This document shows, piece after piece, positions 9,700 to 16,135 of a stretch of 64,000 nucleotides of DNA. Every line of letters begins with the position of its first letter. Position 1 is the first letter of the stretch. This DNA comes from JAISGQ01 sp045536305. Lineage in GTDB: Bacteria; Bacillota; Clostridia; Oscillospirales; Acutalibacteraceae. The stretch covers positions 1 through 64,000 of the forward strand of contig JAZSNH010000089.1 of assembly GCA_045536305.1 (NCBI GenBank), in the 5' to 3' direction. The notes under the pieces are model-generated. The model made no database searches. It worked only from the letters and a program-made list of their open reading frames with translations, and was not told the DNA's origin. The translations under genes and the position numbers were made by a program.

Positions 9700-10142
9700 C
9701 AGATACTACTGCGATTAAGCATCGCAGCAACCTCCTCAGCTGTGTATACATGCCGCACAGGAACCCCTGCAGGCGGTGTTTCTATGTTGTGATAATTCTC
9801 GTCACTATCAGATGCCAGAACGGAAGAAATCTCCTCGGGAAGAGATTTGATGTTCTCTTTCTGAGCCTCGACAGCATGAACAAGTTCACTGACTGCCTTA
9901 AGGCAGTTTTTAATATTGGACTTACCCGCAAAAATACGAGCTGCTGTGCCTTCGCCGAAAAGATTATCGAAGCAACGAAATACGGGTGTGCAGAGAGCGT
10001 GGATTGTTGTGCTGTAAGATCCAGAATCGTCTACAATACGCATTGCATCGCTCATGCTTACCATTTCATGCTCATATTTCGCTGCAACGTCTGCATCGAA
10101 AATATCAAGTTCGGGAAGCTGAATGCCATTTACAATATACAT
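9699..10142 (-). CDS. DUF6673-like phage tail assembly protein
   Basis: This 147-residue soluble protein begins MYIVNGIQLPELDIFDADV and has a helical middle part containing 'FDNLFGEGTAARIFAGKSNIKNCLKAVSELV' (split here by description). This matches the small conserved protein (DUF6673 type) found between the major tail protein and Gp15 in Clostridia and Streptococcus phages. Position suggests it is the first of two tail chaperones that coat the tape measure. The C-terminus 'YTAEEVAAMLNRSSI' includes a short helix. The ATG at 10142 follows a good GGTGA-type site. The family is likely, the function inferred. Confidence 0.7.
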   Translation of the reverse strand: MYIVNGIQLPELDIFDADVAAKYEHEMVSMSDAMRIVDDSGSYSTTIHALCTPVFRCFDNLFGEGTAARIFAGKSNIKNCLKAVSELVHAVEAQKENIKSLPEEISSVLASDSDENYHNIETPPAGVPVRHVYTAEEVAAMLNRSSI

Positions 10143-10162
10143 AGATTGTCACCTCGGATTTT

Positions 10163-10690
10163 TTATTCCTCTGCGGTTTCTCCTGCGGTATAGGTGCCAG
10201 CAGTGAAAGTGATTGTACCCGCATTGATAACAGCATATCCTTCAACAGGATCGCCGATGGGAAGAAGGTTGCCGCTGCCTGTCATCTCTCCCTCAGAATC
10301 GTCGAGAGCGGACACCTCAACTGCAACCTTGAATTTGCGTGCATAATAGGTGCTTTCGCCTGCTCCCGCAATTTTCTTGTCAAGATCGACACGGTAATAT
10401 TCTGTTTCAGCGTCGGCACCGGTGAGTCTCTTTTCACCGATACCGATGATGTATTCCACTGCAGCTTCAGACCTGATCTGGTCGAGCTCGAAGGGAAAAG
10501 AAGAATCGTATCCGGTTATAGATTTGGATGCACTTTTGTCGTTGATGTAGCGCTTAGATGATGTCTGAGCTCCGGGGTTTTCATTGAGTGTTTTGAAGCC
10601 GAGCCCCATAAAGGTGATGGTTTCTTTGTCGGTTCTGGGAGTGATGTTTATATAGTCCGCGATTTCGCGGCGCTGCTTAATTCCAGCCAT
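10163..10690 (-). CDS. Major tail (tube) protein
   Basis: This 175-residue beta-rich protein lies between the tail-completion and chaperone genes, the standard place of the major tail subunit. Segments such as 'TFMGLGFKTLNENPGAQTSS', 'KSITGYDSSFPFELDQI' and 'ARKFKVAVEVSALDDSEGEM' correspond to the tail-tube protein of A118-like phages. It forms stacked hexameric rings of the non-contractile tail. The C-terminus 'FTAGTYTAGETAEE' is a flexible tail. No added Ig-like domain is present here, unlike the major capsid protein. Length is usual. Confidence 0.8.
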   Translation of the reverse strand: MAGIKQRREIADYINITPRTDKETITFMGLGFKTLNENPGAQTSSKRYINDKSASKSITGYDSSFPFELDQIRSEAAVEYIIGIGEKRLTGADAETEYYRVDLDKKIAGAGESTYYARKFKVAVEVSALDDSEGEMTGSGNLLPIGDPVEGYAVINAGTITFTAGTYTAGETAEE

Positions 10691-10696
10691 AGTTGT

Positions 10697-11131
10697 TTAT
10701 TCCTCCTGTAAATAGATTAATTTGCATTGAATCTGATATCTTGCTGCGGAAGATGCAGCATCAGATTCGAGTACATATACTGTACTTAAGGCTTCGAGGT
10801 TCTGTGCTGTACAGCCGTTTGGTAATTTAGGCAAAAAGCCCGAACGATTGTGACTTTTAATCCATGCGGACAGGTCCTCAAACACGCTACTGTTTTCAAT
10901 GGCAATAAGAACATCGGGAGTGTAAAAGGATCTTGAGCCGATAGTGAAAAGATACTGACGCTTTTCGGTGCCGTCCAAATAACGCCTTATGACAGGGTTG
11001 CACGGAACACTGTCAATGGTATATTCCTTGTCAACATCCGCTCCAAGAAAATCGACGCGTAAGGTGCGGTCACTGAGCAAGGGACATTTGCCGAAGTATT
11101 TATACAAAGCTTCAATGATGTGATTAACCAT
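10697..11131 (-). CDS. Phage minor capsid / tail terminator-like protein
   Basis: This 144-residue protein begins MVNHIIEALYKYFGKCPLL and contains 'SRSFYTPDVLIAIENSSVFEDLSAWI'. It matches the minor capsid protein (Minor_capsid_3-like) encoded just before the major tail gene in A118-like phages, where it acts as the tail terminator or completion protein. Its start overlaps the end of the preceding minor capsid gene by 8 bases. The sequence 'GCTAQNLEALSTVYVLESDA' near the C-terminus fits the family's alternating strand pattern. The family assignment is good, the exact role inferred from position. Confidence 0.7.
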   Translation of the reverse strand: MVNHIIEALYKYFGKCPLLSDRTLRVDFLGADVDKEYTIDSVPCNPVIRRYLDGTEKRQYLFTIGSRSFYTPDVLIAIENSSVFEDLSAWIKSHNRSGFLPKLPNGCTAQNLEALSTVYVLESDAASSAARYQIQCKLIYLQEE

Positions 11132-11492
11132 GGTTACCTCCTGCCATCTTCACAGCTCCGTCAAGTATTTCATCCTTGTGATCGATCATTGCACGCTCGA
11201 AGAAAAACTTGCCGCGAAGACCGCCTTTGGCAGTGCCGTCTATACCTCGACCTGCATTCTCGTAATACTGACGTCGTGCATAAGGTGTATCATAACTGAC
11301 CTCACCACTGCCGACTACGGTACTTCGTGTGCCGGATTCTTTCAGAGTGCTGGAGCGTTTTGGAACATAAGGGTTGCAAACTTTCAGGACTTCACTGTCA
11401 ATGTGCCGCTGGACTTTTCCAAAACGCCGTACGCCACGGTCACGCAAAATCTTTTCGGCACCACTAAATTCCAACTTTCCATTGAACTTCAC
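11124..11492 (-). CDS. Phage minor capsid protein 2-like (head-tail joining)
   Basis: This 122-residue protein carries 'CNPYVPKRSSTLKESG' and 'YDTPYARRQYYEN', the core signature of the Minor_capsid_2/HK97-gp10-like group. The YxxPYA-R-YYE element is strongly conserved. The basic C-terminus 'LRGKFFFERAMIDHKDEIL' matches the 'KWFERAK..H...I' helix of the family. It functions at the head-tail joint. Start and stop overlap neighbouring genes by 4 and 8 bases, as expected in a compact structural operon. The family call is confident. Confidence 0.85.
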   Translation of the reverse strand: MKFNGKLEFSGAEKILRDRGVRRFGKVQRHIDSEVLKVCNPYVPKRSSTLKESGTRSTVVGSGEVSYDTPYARRQYYENAGRGIDGTAKGGLRGKFFFERAMIDHKDEILDGAVKMAGGNHG

Positions 11493-11824
11493 TGACCAAT
11501 CACCTCCAGATGGGATAAGCCACGCATTAAGCGATTATCAATTATTTCTTTGATTTTGATGCTATTGGGATGGGAAAGAAGTTCTCGCTCACTTGCCGAT
11601 GCATCTGCCTGATAGTTACCCTTGACAACAATATCGCCCTTATGTATAGAGTAATCAGCAGTAGGTGCAAGGGGGATGAAAACAGTGGTCTGAGAGGCAT
11701 AAACCATACCTCTATCGGAAACCTTTGTTTTTACCTCGCTTTGCCAAAAGCAGTCGGGGAATACTGTATGTGTCCATTCACGATCAGCGATTCTATGATA
11801 AATGGTGATATCAGTTTTCAGCAT
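11489..11824 (-). CDS. Phage minor capsid protein 1-like (head closure)
   Basis: The start is placed at ATG 11824, giving 111 residues (MLKTDITIYHRI...). An AGAGGTG site lies just upstream, and the preceding gene stops two bases before the ATG. A longer in-frame extension to 11887 would overlap that gene by 61 bases and add a Cys-rich stretch, so I reject it. The protein has 'REWTHTVFPDCFWQ', 'TTVFIPL' and 'KGDIVVKGNY', typical of the Minor_capsid_1 family. It lies between the connector and the HK97-gp10-like protein and probably acts in head closure. Confidence 0.8.
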   Translation of the reverse strand: MLKTDITIYHRIADREWTHTVFPDCFWQSEVKTKVSDRGMVYASQTTVFIPLAPTADYSIHKGDIVVKGNYQADASASERELLSHPNSIKIKEIIDNRLMRGLSHLEVIGQ

Positions 11825-11826
11825 TG

Positions 11827-12192
11827 CTATACACCTCTGTACATAAGCCCGGTCCCAGAAAGGTATAGTGCAGCAGCATCGGCACACTGCTGTAACCTTG
11901 CAGCATCAGATGTTGCTGAAGCTTCATAGCTTACAGACATTCGTCCAACACTTTTGGAGGAAACACCCGGCTCGGGCATCTCCTCCATGGTGTTAATCTT
12001 ATCAAGAATGGCACACTCTGCAAGCATGATCTTGAGGCGAATGTTATCATCAAAGCAGCCAAGCTTTTCTACACGACGAAACGTAATACGGCACAGAACA
12101 GCGTGGGCACGCTCACAGAGGCGATTGAAAATATCCTCTGAAAGAGTGCCCTTGTATTCCTTTTGATAAAATTCAAAATTAATGTGTGCCAT
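11827..12192 (-). CDS. Phage head-tail connector protein
   Basis: This 121-residue, mostly helical protein begins MAHINFEFYQKEYKGTLS. It has 'DIFNRLCERAHAVLCRIT' and 'LKIMLAECAILDKINTMEE', matching the head-tail adaptor (gp6/connector-type) encoded directly after the major capsid protein in A118-like phages. The later 'KSVGRMSVSYE' segment is the conserved 'VGDYSVSYS'-type strand of these adaptors. The usual portal partner is missing from this window, so its product probably has no assembled target unless supplied by another phage. The gene itself looks intact. Confidence 0.8.
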   Translation of the reverse strand: MAHINFEFYQKEYKGTLSEDIFNRLCERAHAVLCRITFRRVEKLGCFDDNIRLKIMLAECAILDKINTMEEMPEPGVSSKSVGRMSVSYEASATSDAARLQQCADAAALYLSGTGLMYRGV

Positions 12193-12205
12193 TTAAGTCA
12201 CTTCC

Positions 12206-13390
12206 TTAGGCAGTTGCAGTGAGTGTGATCTCCTTGGTGACGGCAGAAGTATCAACGATGATTGCATCATTTACGACACGATAACCGCTCTTCTTGATCT
12301 TCACAGAGTACTCACCTGCTCTGAGGTTGAATACAGCCTGACCGTTATCATCAGTCTTAAGTCTTGCACCTGCAACATCAACGATTGCACCTGCTACGGG
12401 TGCTGCATCCGAATCCTGCACTGTAAAGGTCACCGCCTGGGTAGTTACAGGAGAGGTAGGCTCAAGGTAAGCAAACGGACAGCCGATGCGGTTGCCATCG
12501 AGGTTGGTTGCGGGGTTCGGGAGTGCCCAGCCCATACGGAATACGACACGGATAGCAATCATATCCTGCTGAGCAAGGTTGTAGACGATCTGCTTTGTGT
12601 CAGGATCCTGGATAACACCCTGGTCAAGAATTTTGACGGTGACATCCTGTCTGATGGCATATACCGCCTTACTCCAGTCGCCTACGACAAGCTGTGCAGA
12701 CTTCTTATCGAAAGCACCGTTATCAGGGAAGAACATGGGTGCACCGTCAAGTGCATAGCTTGTCTTGCCCTGCATAGAGGTGCTGAAAATGGGATCGCCT
12801 ACATCGTTTCTGAGGGAACGCAGCTTGGATTTCATGGAAAGACTTGCGATACAGCCGGAAACACCGTAGCCGTACTCTTCGACCTTAGCGAAGACACCGT
12901 TCTCTCCGAGAAGAGCATCATAATAGTCAGTATCAGCGGTAACAGGGACGTTGTTACCAGCCTGCCTTGCTCTTGTGATGATATCGGCATCCCATTCTCT
13001 GGGGCGATTATCGCCGAAGATGACAGCACCGTCTACACGCTTGCCGATTGATTCGTTGAGACGCGGTGTGATCTCACCAATGATGTCGAACTCAGCATCA
13101 TCAAGAACGGCTTCGGGAATCGGGACGATAACTGCGAGCTCTGCAGCGGTGAGATAAACATTATCCCAGGCCTGCTCGCTGGTCTGCTTGAATCCAGTGT
13201 CACCGTCTACCCAGTAGGACATGGGGAGGAGATCGAGGACGCGGATTCGGGTCTGCTTGGAGGTCATGTTCGGGAGCTTACGGGCAAGCCCAAGAAATGT
13301 GGACTGCTTCGGAGTCTCCTGAAAGATCTGAGGGACGACCTGTTCTCTGATGAGAGCTTCGACTTTTTCTCTTGATACGATTTTAGACAT
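12206..13390 (-). CDS. Major capsid protein (HK97 fold) with C-terminal Ig-like domain
   Basis: This protein has 394 residues. Residues 1-310 form an HK97-type major capsid protein: N-arm 'VSREKVEALIREQVVPQIF', then 'LDLLPMSYWVDGDTGFKQTS', 'LAVIVPIPEAVLDDAEFDI', 'RVDGAVIFGD' and 'DMIAIRVVFRMGWALPNP'. Residues about 318-394 are an extra beta-sandwich: 'VTFTVQDSDAAPVAGAIVDV' then 'GQAVFNLRAGEYSVKIKKSGY', matching carboxypeptidase-regulatory/Cna-B-like Ig-fold domains. Such domains project from capsids and may bind cell-surface or mucus glycans. The gene follows the scaffold gene with 5 bases between. The ATG at 13390 is preceded by a GGAAGG-type site. The family is certain. Confidence 0.93.
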   Translation of the reverse strand: MSKIVSREKVEALIREQVVPQIFQETPKQSTFLGLARKLPNMTSKQTRIRVLDLLPMSYWVDGDTGFKQTSEQAWDNVYLTAAELAVIVPIPEAVLDDAEFDIIGEITPRLNESIGKRVDGAVIFGDNRPREWDADIITRARQAGNNVPVTADTDYYDALLGENGVFAKVEEYGYGVSGCIASLSMKSKLRSLRNDVGDPIFSTSMQGKTSYALDGAPMFFPDNGAFDKKSAQLVVGDWSKAVYAIRQDVTVKILDQGVIQDPDTKQIVYNLAQQDMIAIRVVFRMGWALPNPATNLDGNRIGCPFAYLEPTSPVTTQAVTFTVQDSDAAPVAGAIVDVAGARLKTDDNGQAVFNLRAGEYSVKIKKSGYRVVNDAIIVDTSAVTKEITLTATA

Positions 13391-13395
13391 AATTA

Positions 13396-13923
13396 TTATT
13401 CATTCCTTCCGAAAAGTGATCTGAGAGCGGCGTTTGCCTGCTCATTTTTGTTGGGGGTGGGGTTACTTACACCCGGTGTGGGACGTGAGAAATGAGGCTG
13501 CTGCTCATCAGTACCGAAGAGATAAGAGTTTTCTTTCTCGACAGCATCAAGCTGTTCGCTGAGTCCGATAACTTCACCCTTTTCGTTGACAGTTACGGCT
13601 GCCTCGTCAATCAGCGCACGAATAGCTTTTGCATTCTTGCCTTTGCGCGCTGTGATTGCCGCCTCAATAGCATGAGAACGGCGCATGGCGTCAACCTGAG
13701 CGTCTGCATCCTTCTGAGCTTTTTCAGCCTTGGCTTTCCACTCAGGGTCAAAGCCTTCAAGCTTTGTGTTTGCCTCGGTGAGCTGACCTTTTGCGGTGTT
13801 GAGCTGGGTTGTCAGTGTGGATACATCAGTTTTCAGCTTTTCAACGCTTTTACCGTAGATGTCCATGACAGATGATACCTGCTCATCAGTCAGTCCGAGG
13901 TTAGTGAGATCTTCTCTTTTCAT
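13396..13923 (-). CDS. Phage scaffolding protein (GP20 family)
   Basis: The start is placed at ATG 13923 (MKREDLTNLGLTDEQVSSVM), preceded by AGGAGC. A longer frame up to 14022 would read through hairpin sequence and is rejected. The 175-residue protein has the GP20 layout: a short N-terminal helix, a long coiled coil (residues about 20-85, 'VEKLKTDVSTLTTQLNTAKG'), 'HAIEAAITARKGKNAKAIRAL', and an acidic/proline-rich C-terminal capsid-binding tail ending NAALRSLFGRNE. It directs procapsid assembly and is then removed. It precedes the major capsid gene as in A118-like phages. Confidence 0.9.
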   Translation of the reverse strand: MKREDLTNLGLTDEQVSSVMDIYGKSVEKLKTDVSTLTTQLNTAKGQLTEANTKLEGFDPEWKAKAEKAQKDADAQVDAMRRSHAIEAAITARKGKNAKAIRALIDEAAVTVNEKGEVIGLSEQLDAVEKENSYLFGTDEQQPHFSRPTPGVSNPTPNKNEQANAALRSLFGRNE

Positions 13924-13953
13924 GTTTGCTCCTTTTCGGCTACGCTTTTTTAC

Positions 13954-14050
13954 GAGGTTGCACCTCATGCCGTGTCGGTAATTACGCACCCGACATATGC
14001 AAAATTGGTAAACAAAAAGCACCCTGCTCCCGAAAAGAGCAAGATGCTTA
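13954..14050 (-). terminator. Three consecutive hairpins before the scaffold gene, first one terminator-like
   Basis: Reading the minus strand, the first hairpin (14050-14014) pairs AAGCATC..GCTC with GAGC..GGTGCTT and is followed by TTTTT, a good intrinsic terminator. Next is TGTCGG (13995-13990) with CCGACA (13978-13973), then GAGGT/ACCTC around a three-base loop (13966-13954), close to the scaffold ribosome site at about 13930. A terminator inside a structural operon is odd. It may tune the ratio of minor capsid protein to scaffold and capsid. Function is inferred. Confidence 0.55.
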
Positions 14051-14083
14051 AGGTTATTGAGTTAGTATGATTTATTAGTGGTG

Positions 14084-14290
14084 TTACTCAAGGTTACAGT
14101 GGGGGCAACTATTGCAGATAGCAATGGTGTTTGAATCGCGTCTAAAATCAACCTCAGGAACAGAGCTTGGATTAAGTCCGGCAGTGAGACACATTATCAC
14201 TTCATAACAAATGTCAGCACTGATAATTTTTTTTGCTATCGGACACTGCCATGAATTCAATTCTAATGAATCAGTGTTGTTGTTTGACAT
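14084..14290 (-). CDS. Small Cys-rich phage-associated protein
   Basis: This 68-residue protein begins MSNNNTDSLELNSWQCPIAK. It has Cys residues in the pattern 'CPIAKK..SADICYEVIMC...AICNSCPHC'. The 'CPIA..I...CYE' start and CxxCxxC end look like a small zinc-binding fold seen beside minor capsid genes of Clostridia prophages. No function is known to me. The start overlaps the end of the truncated minor capsid gene by 20 bases, so translation is probably coupled. A terminator-like hairpin lies downstream (14050-14014), making it the last gene of its transcript unless read-through occurs. Confidence 0.65.
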   Translation of the reverse strand: MSNNNTDSLELNSWQCPIAKKIISADICYEVIMCLTAGLNPSSVPEVDFRRDSNTIAICNSCPHCNLE

Positions 14291-15251
14291 ACTTCAAAGC
14301 CTCCTTAATGATTGATGTAGTATCGTCGCCAAAATCATTCTTACTCCATGTGGTCTTTGCAATCCAATCGACGTCGGGGTAATCAGTAGTGCGTGTAAGG
14401 ACAGCAATACCTTCTGTAGAGTAGTACACCAATCGTTTGCCGCCCCATTGAGCTTCACAGAAAAGGGCGTTATCAACATAAGATTGTACATCGTCCGCAG
14501 AAATTCCGCGTTCAAACATTCTTTTAGAGATATGTGCGGGATCATGAGAAGATATATCATCCAAGATATATGCGTGCTTACGTGATGCGGGAACAATACA
14601 ACCTTTGATGAGCTTTTTGGAATGCAGATTTTCATACAAACGGAAATCTGAAATTCTAGCATTGGATACTTTAGAACGATACTTCGCAAACCGATGCAAT
14701 TCAAGATATTTGCTGTAGTTAGTATAACGCATATTTATGTACAAATCAAGAGATGGTGCGTTTTCCTGGCCAATTATATCAACTAGGGTCTTATATTCAC
14801 TTTTAGCAGCATGCACAGCCTTCTGCGCCTGGCTTCTTCCAAATCCCTGCACCTGTACACGTTCATTCTGCACAAGAAGATCCTTCTCTTTGCAAAATGC
14901 TTTCATCTTTGCTTCCTGACCCTTAAGTCGGACGCTTTCTTTTCTGAATTCAGCTTCAAGTGATGCTTTTACTCCATCATTTGGGGCATTTTTTATGGCT
15001 TCATCAAGTCCGGCAAGTTCTCGCTTAGTCTTGCGGATATCACGCTCCATAGCACGCTGCCGTTGACTGTCTTCGTAAGGAGTAGGATTGTCTTCCCATT
15101 CCTTGAGTTGTTCATCGCTGTACATACGATGAGATATGCCCTCAAAGAACGGGTAAGTCACTTGAAGAGATAGCAGCTCTTCGTGATGACGGTTACATGA
15201 TTCACTCTTTTTCAGAGTGGATTGGAACGCCGGAGACGTTTTCTTGCTCAC
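14271..15251 (-). CDS. N-terminally truncated phage minor capsid protein 2 with C-terminal toxin-like domain
   Basis: From 'YPFFEGISHRMYSDEQLKEW' (about residue 33) onward the protein matches the second half of the Phage_min_cap2 (MuF-related) family, including 'RQRAMERDIRKTKRELAGL'. The first half of about 200 residues, normally holding the portal-associated domain, is missing. The first 32 residues do not resemble the family. The GTG start at 15251 comes directly after an in-frame stop (TAA CAA GTG) and has no clear ribosome site. Residues about 235-320 ('HISKRMFERGISADDVQSYV', 'GKRLVYYSTEGIAVLTR') resemble small RelE/BrnT-like or phage-head nuclease toxin domains. Likely a deletion product; expression is doubtful. 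Confidence 0.7.
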   Translation of the reverse strand: MSKKTSPAFQSTLKKSESCNRHHEELLSLQVTYPFFEGISHRMYSDEQLKEWEDNPTPYEDSQRQRAMERDIRKTKRELAGLDEAIKNAPNDGVKASLEAEFRKESVRLKGQEAKMKAFCKEKDLLVQNERVQVQGFGRSQAQKAVHAAKSEYKTLVDIIGQENAPSLDLYINMRYTNYSKYLELHRFAKYRSKVSNARISDFRLYENLHSKKLIKGCIVPASRKHAYILDDISSHDPAHISKRMFERGISADDVQSYVDNALFCEAQWGGKRLVYYSTEGIAVLTRTTDYPDVDWIAKTTWSKNDFGDDTTSIIKEALKYVKQQH

Positions 15252-15340
15252 TTGTTAAGGACATAACCTAATCGCATCTCTGTTCCGATATTTAAATGAC
15301 GGCAAGGCTGCAGGTTATACTGATATAGTCTGTGGCTGTG

Positions 15341-15369
15341 TTGAGAAATAATGGTTGATGTGATAAAAT
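15341..15369 (+). promoter_or_regulatory. Candidate promoter for the 15.4 kb small plus-strand unit
   Basis: TTGAGA (15341-15346), 17-base spacer, TAAAAT (15364-15369). It points away from the late genes and lies 35 bases before the small reading frame. It is assigned by consensus only. Confidence 0.45.
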
Positions 15370-15390
15370 AAATATTGGTAAACTTTGTCG

Positions 15391-15404
15391 CCTCCGAAAG
15401 GAGG
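15391..15404 (+). promoter_or_regulatory. Shine-Dalgarno sequestering GAAA tetraloop hairpin
   Basis: CCTCC-GAAA-GGAGG (15391-15404) places a perfect ribosome binding site in the 3' arm of a five-base-pair, GNRA-capped stem, between the promoter and the small reading frame. Such a hairpin would limit ribosome access. The pairing is seen directly; a regulatory role is inferred. Confidence 0.45.
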
Positions 15405-15565
15405 TGTTATTTGTTATTAGGATATTTAAGTCTGCGAGAACGGCTGATGAGATCAGTCAGTTAAAAGAGGACGGTTATGAAATTCACTCATTCAGTGAAT
15501 GGATTGACAATCCTGAGACCTTTACTTGCTTAATGACAAAGATAGTAAAAGTCGAAAACAAATAA
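15404..15565 (+). CDS. Possible small protein (about 50 residues), start codon unclear
   Basis: An open frame reads ...VIRIFKSARTADEISQLKE, then 'DGYEIHSFSEWIDNPETF' and ends KIVKVENK. It looks like a real soluble alpha/beta protein by composition. The only standard start, GTG 15404, overlaps the ribosome site itself; an ATT at 15416 sits at normal spacing from GGAGG, and TTG 15411 is out of frame. So either a rare start is used, or a one-base indel broke the gene. It has its own promoter (15341) and terminator-like hairpin (15626). It lies exactly where early and packaging genes are missing. No family recognised. Confidence 0.35.
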   Translation: MLFVIRIFKSARTADEISQLKEDGYEIHSFSEWIDNPETFTCLMTKIVKVENK

Positions 15566-15625
15566 CCAACGCGTATATAAACATAGTCTTCAGTACCTAT
15601 CAAAGGCGGCGAAGTTTACATTGAA

Positions 15626-15665
15626 GCCTGCTCGATACTACGAATATCGAGTGGGCATATTTATT
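15626..15665 (+). terminator. Hairpin after the small plus-strand unit
   Basis: GCC-TG-CTCGATA (15626-15637) pairs with TATCGAG-TG-GGC (15645-15656), around a seven-base loop, followed by ATATTTATTTTA. It is a moderate intrinsic terminator for the plus strand. The region from here to 15735 holds nothing else I can support. Confidence 0.45.
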
Positions 15666-15735
15666 TTATTCACTAGTTGCGAAGAGCCAGTCTACGTCGT
15701 ATTCGGGTAGCAAATGCAACTCGCAGAAACGAGCA

Positions 15736-15948
15736 CTAATTGTGCACAAGGTTTGCAAAAAAAATATCCTGAACAGTTACGCCAAAATACGTAGCGATTC
15801 TAACCTTGACTTCATCACGAGGCACACGCTCATCACGTTCGTACATCGCCCATGAGGACTTTGTAATACCAAGGTCTGAGGCGACTTTTTCTTGAGTTTT
15901 TTCGCCGCGCAGCTCACGAAGACGTTGACCTATAGATTTGTTAGGCAT
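15736..15948 (-). CDS. XRE-family HTH regulator, Cro-like
   Basis: This 70-residue protein is a single Cro/CI helix-turn-helix: 'GQRLRELRGEKTQEKVASDLGITKSSWAMYERDERVPRDEVKV' (residues about 6-50, described as one HTH_3 domain), with the recognition helix around 'ITKSSWAMYE'. It is divergent from the LexA-like repressor and expressed from the promoter at 15999-16027. It is therefore likely the Cro-equivalent that opens the lytic programme by competing for the same operators. No early genes remain downstream, so its normal operon is lost. The ATG at 15948 is preceded by a GGTGGTG site. Confidence 0.85.
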   Translation of the reverse strand: MPNKSIGQRLRELRGEKTQEKVASDLGITKSSWAMYERDERVPRDEVKVRIATYFGVTVQDIFFANLVHN

Positions 15949-15970
15949 ACTTGTTTCACCACCTTTTGCC

Positions 15971-16115
15971 GTGCACGAATAGTGCTCGATTTGGTTTTAT
16001 GATACACGATTAAAGCGAATATGTCAACAACAAAAAGACACTAAAAGTGCACAAATATACAGAGCACTTTTAGTGCACAAGTACACATTGACACAGTGCA
16101 CGAAAAGTGTATAAT
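15971..16115. promoter_or_regulatory. Divergent immunity promoters with four operators
   Basis: Four copies of an imperfect palindrome (GTGCAC-N4-AGTGC type) occur at 15971-15985, 16038-16052, 16064-16078 and 16096-16110. The plus-strand promoter is TTGACA (16088-16093), 16 bases, TATAAT (16110-16115); operator 4 fills its spacer. The minus-strand promoter is TTGACA (16027-16022), 17 bases, TATCAT (16004-15999), with operator 1 just downstream of it and operator 2 upstream. This is a lambda-like genetic switch layout: occupancy of operator 4 would autoregulate the repressor and operator 1 would block the Cro-like gene. Confidence 0.8.
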
Positions 16116-16135
16116 GTAATAAAGGGGTGTTGTTA

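Noticed and set aside
11825..11887. Cys-rich N-terminal extension of the minor capsid 1-like protein
   Set aside because: It lies fully inside the upstream connector gene; ATG 11824 right after that gene's stop has its own ribosome site.
15676..15735. Short minus-strand peptide after the Cro-like gene (LPEYDVDWLFATSE)
   Set aside because: It resembles the tail of an HTH protein but has no start with ribosome site and is too short; kept only as a possible remnant.
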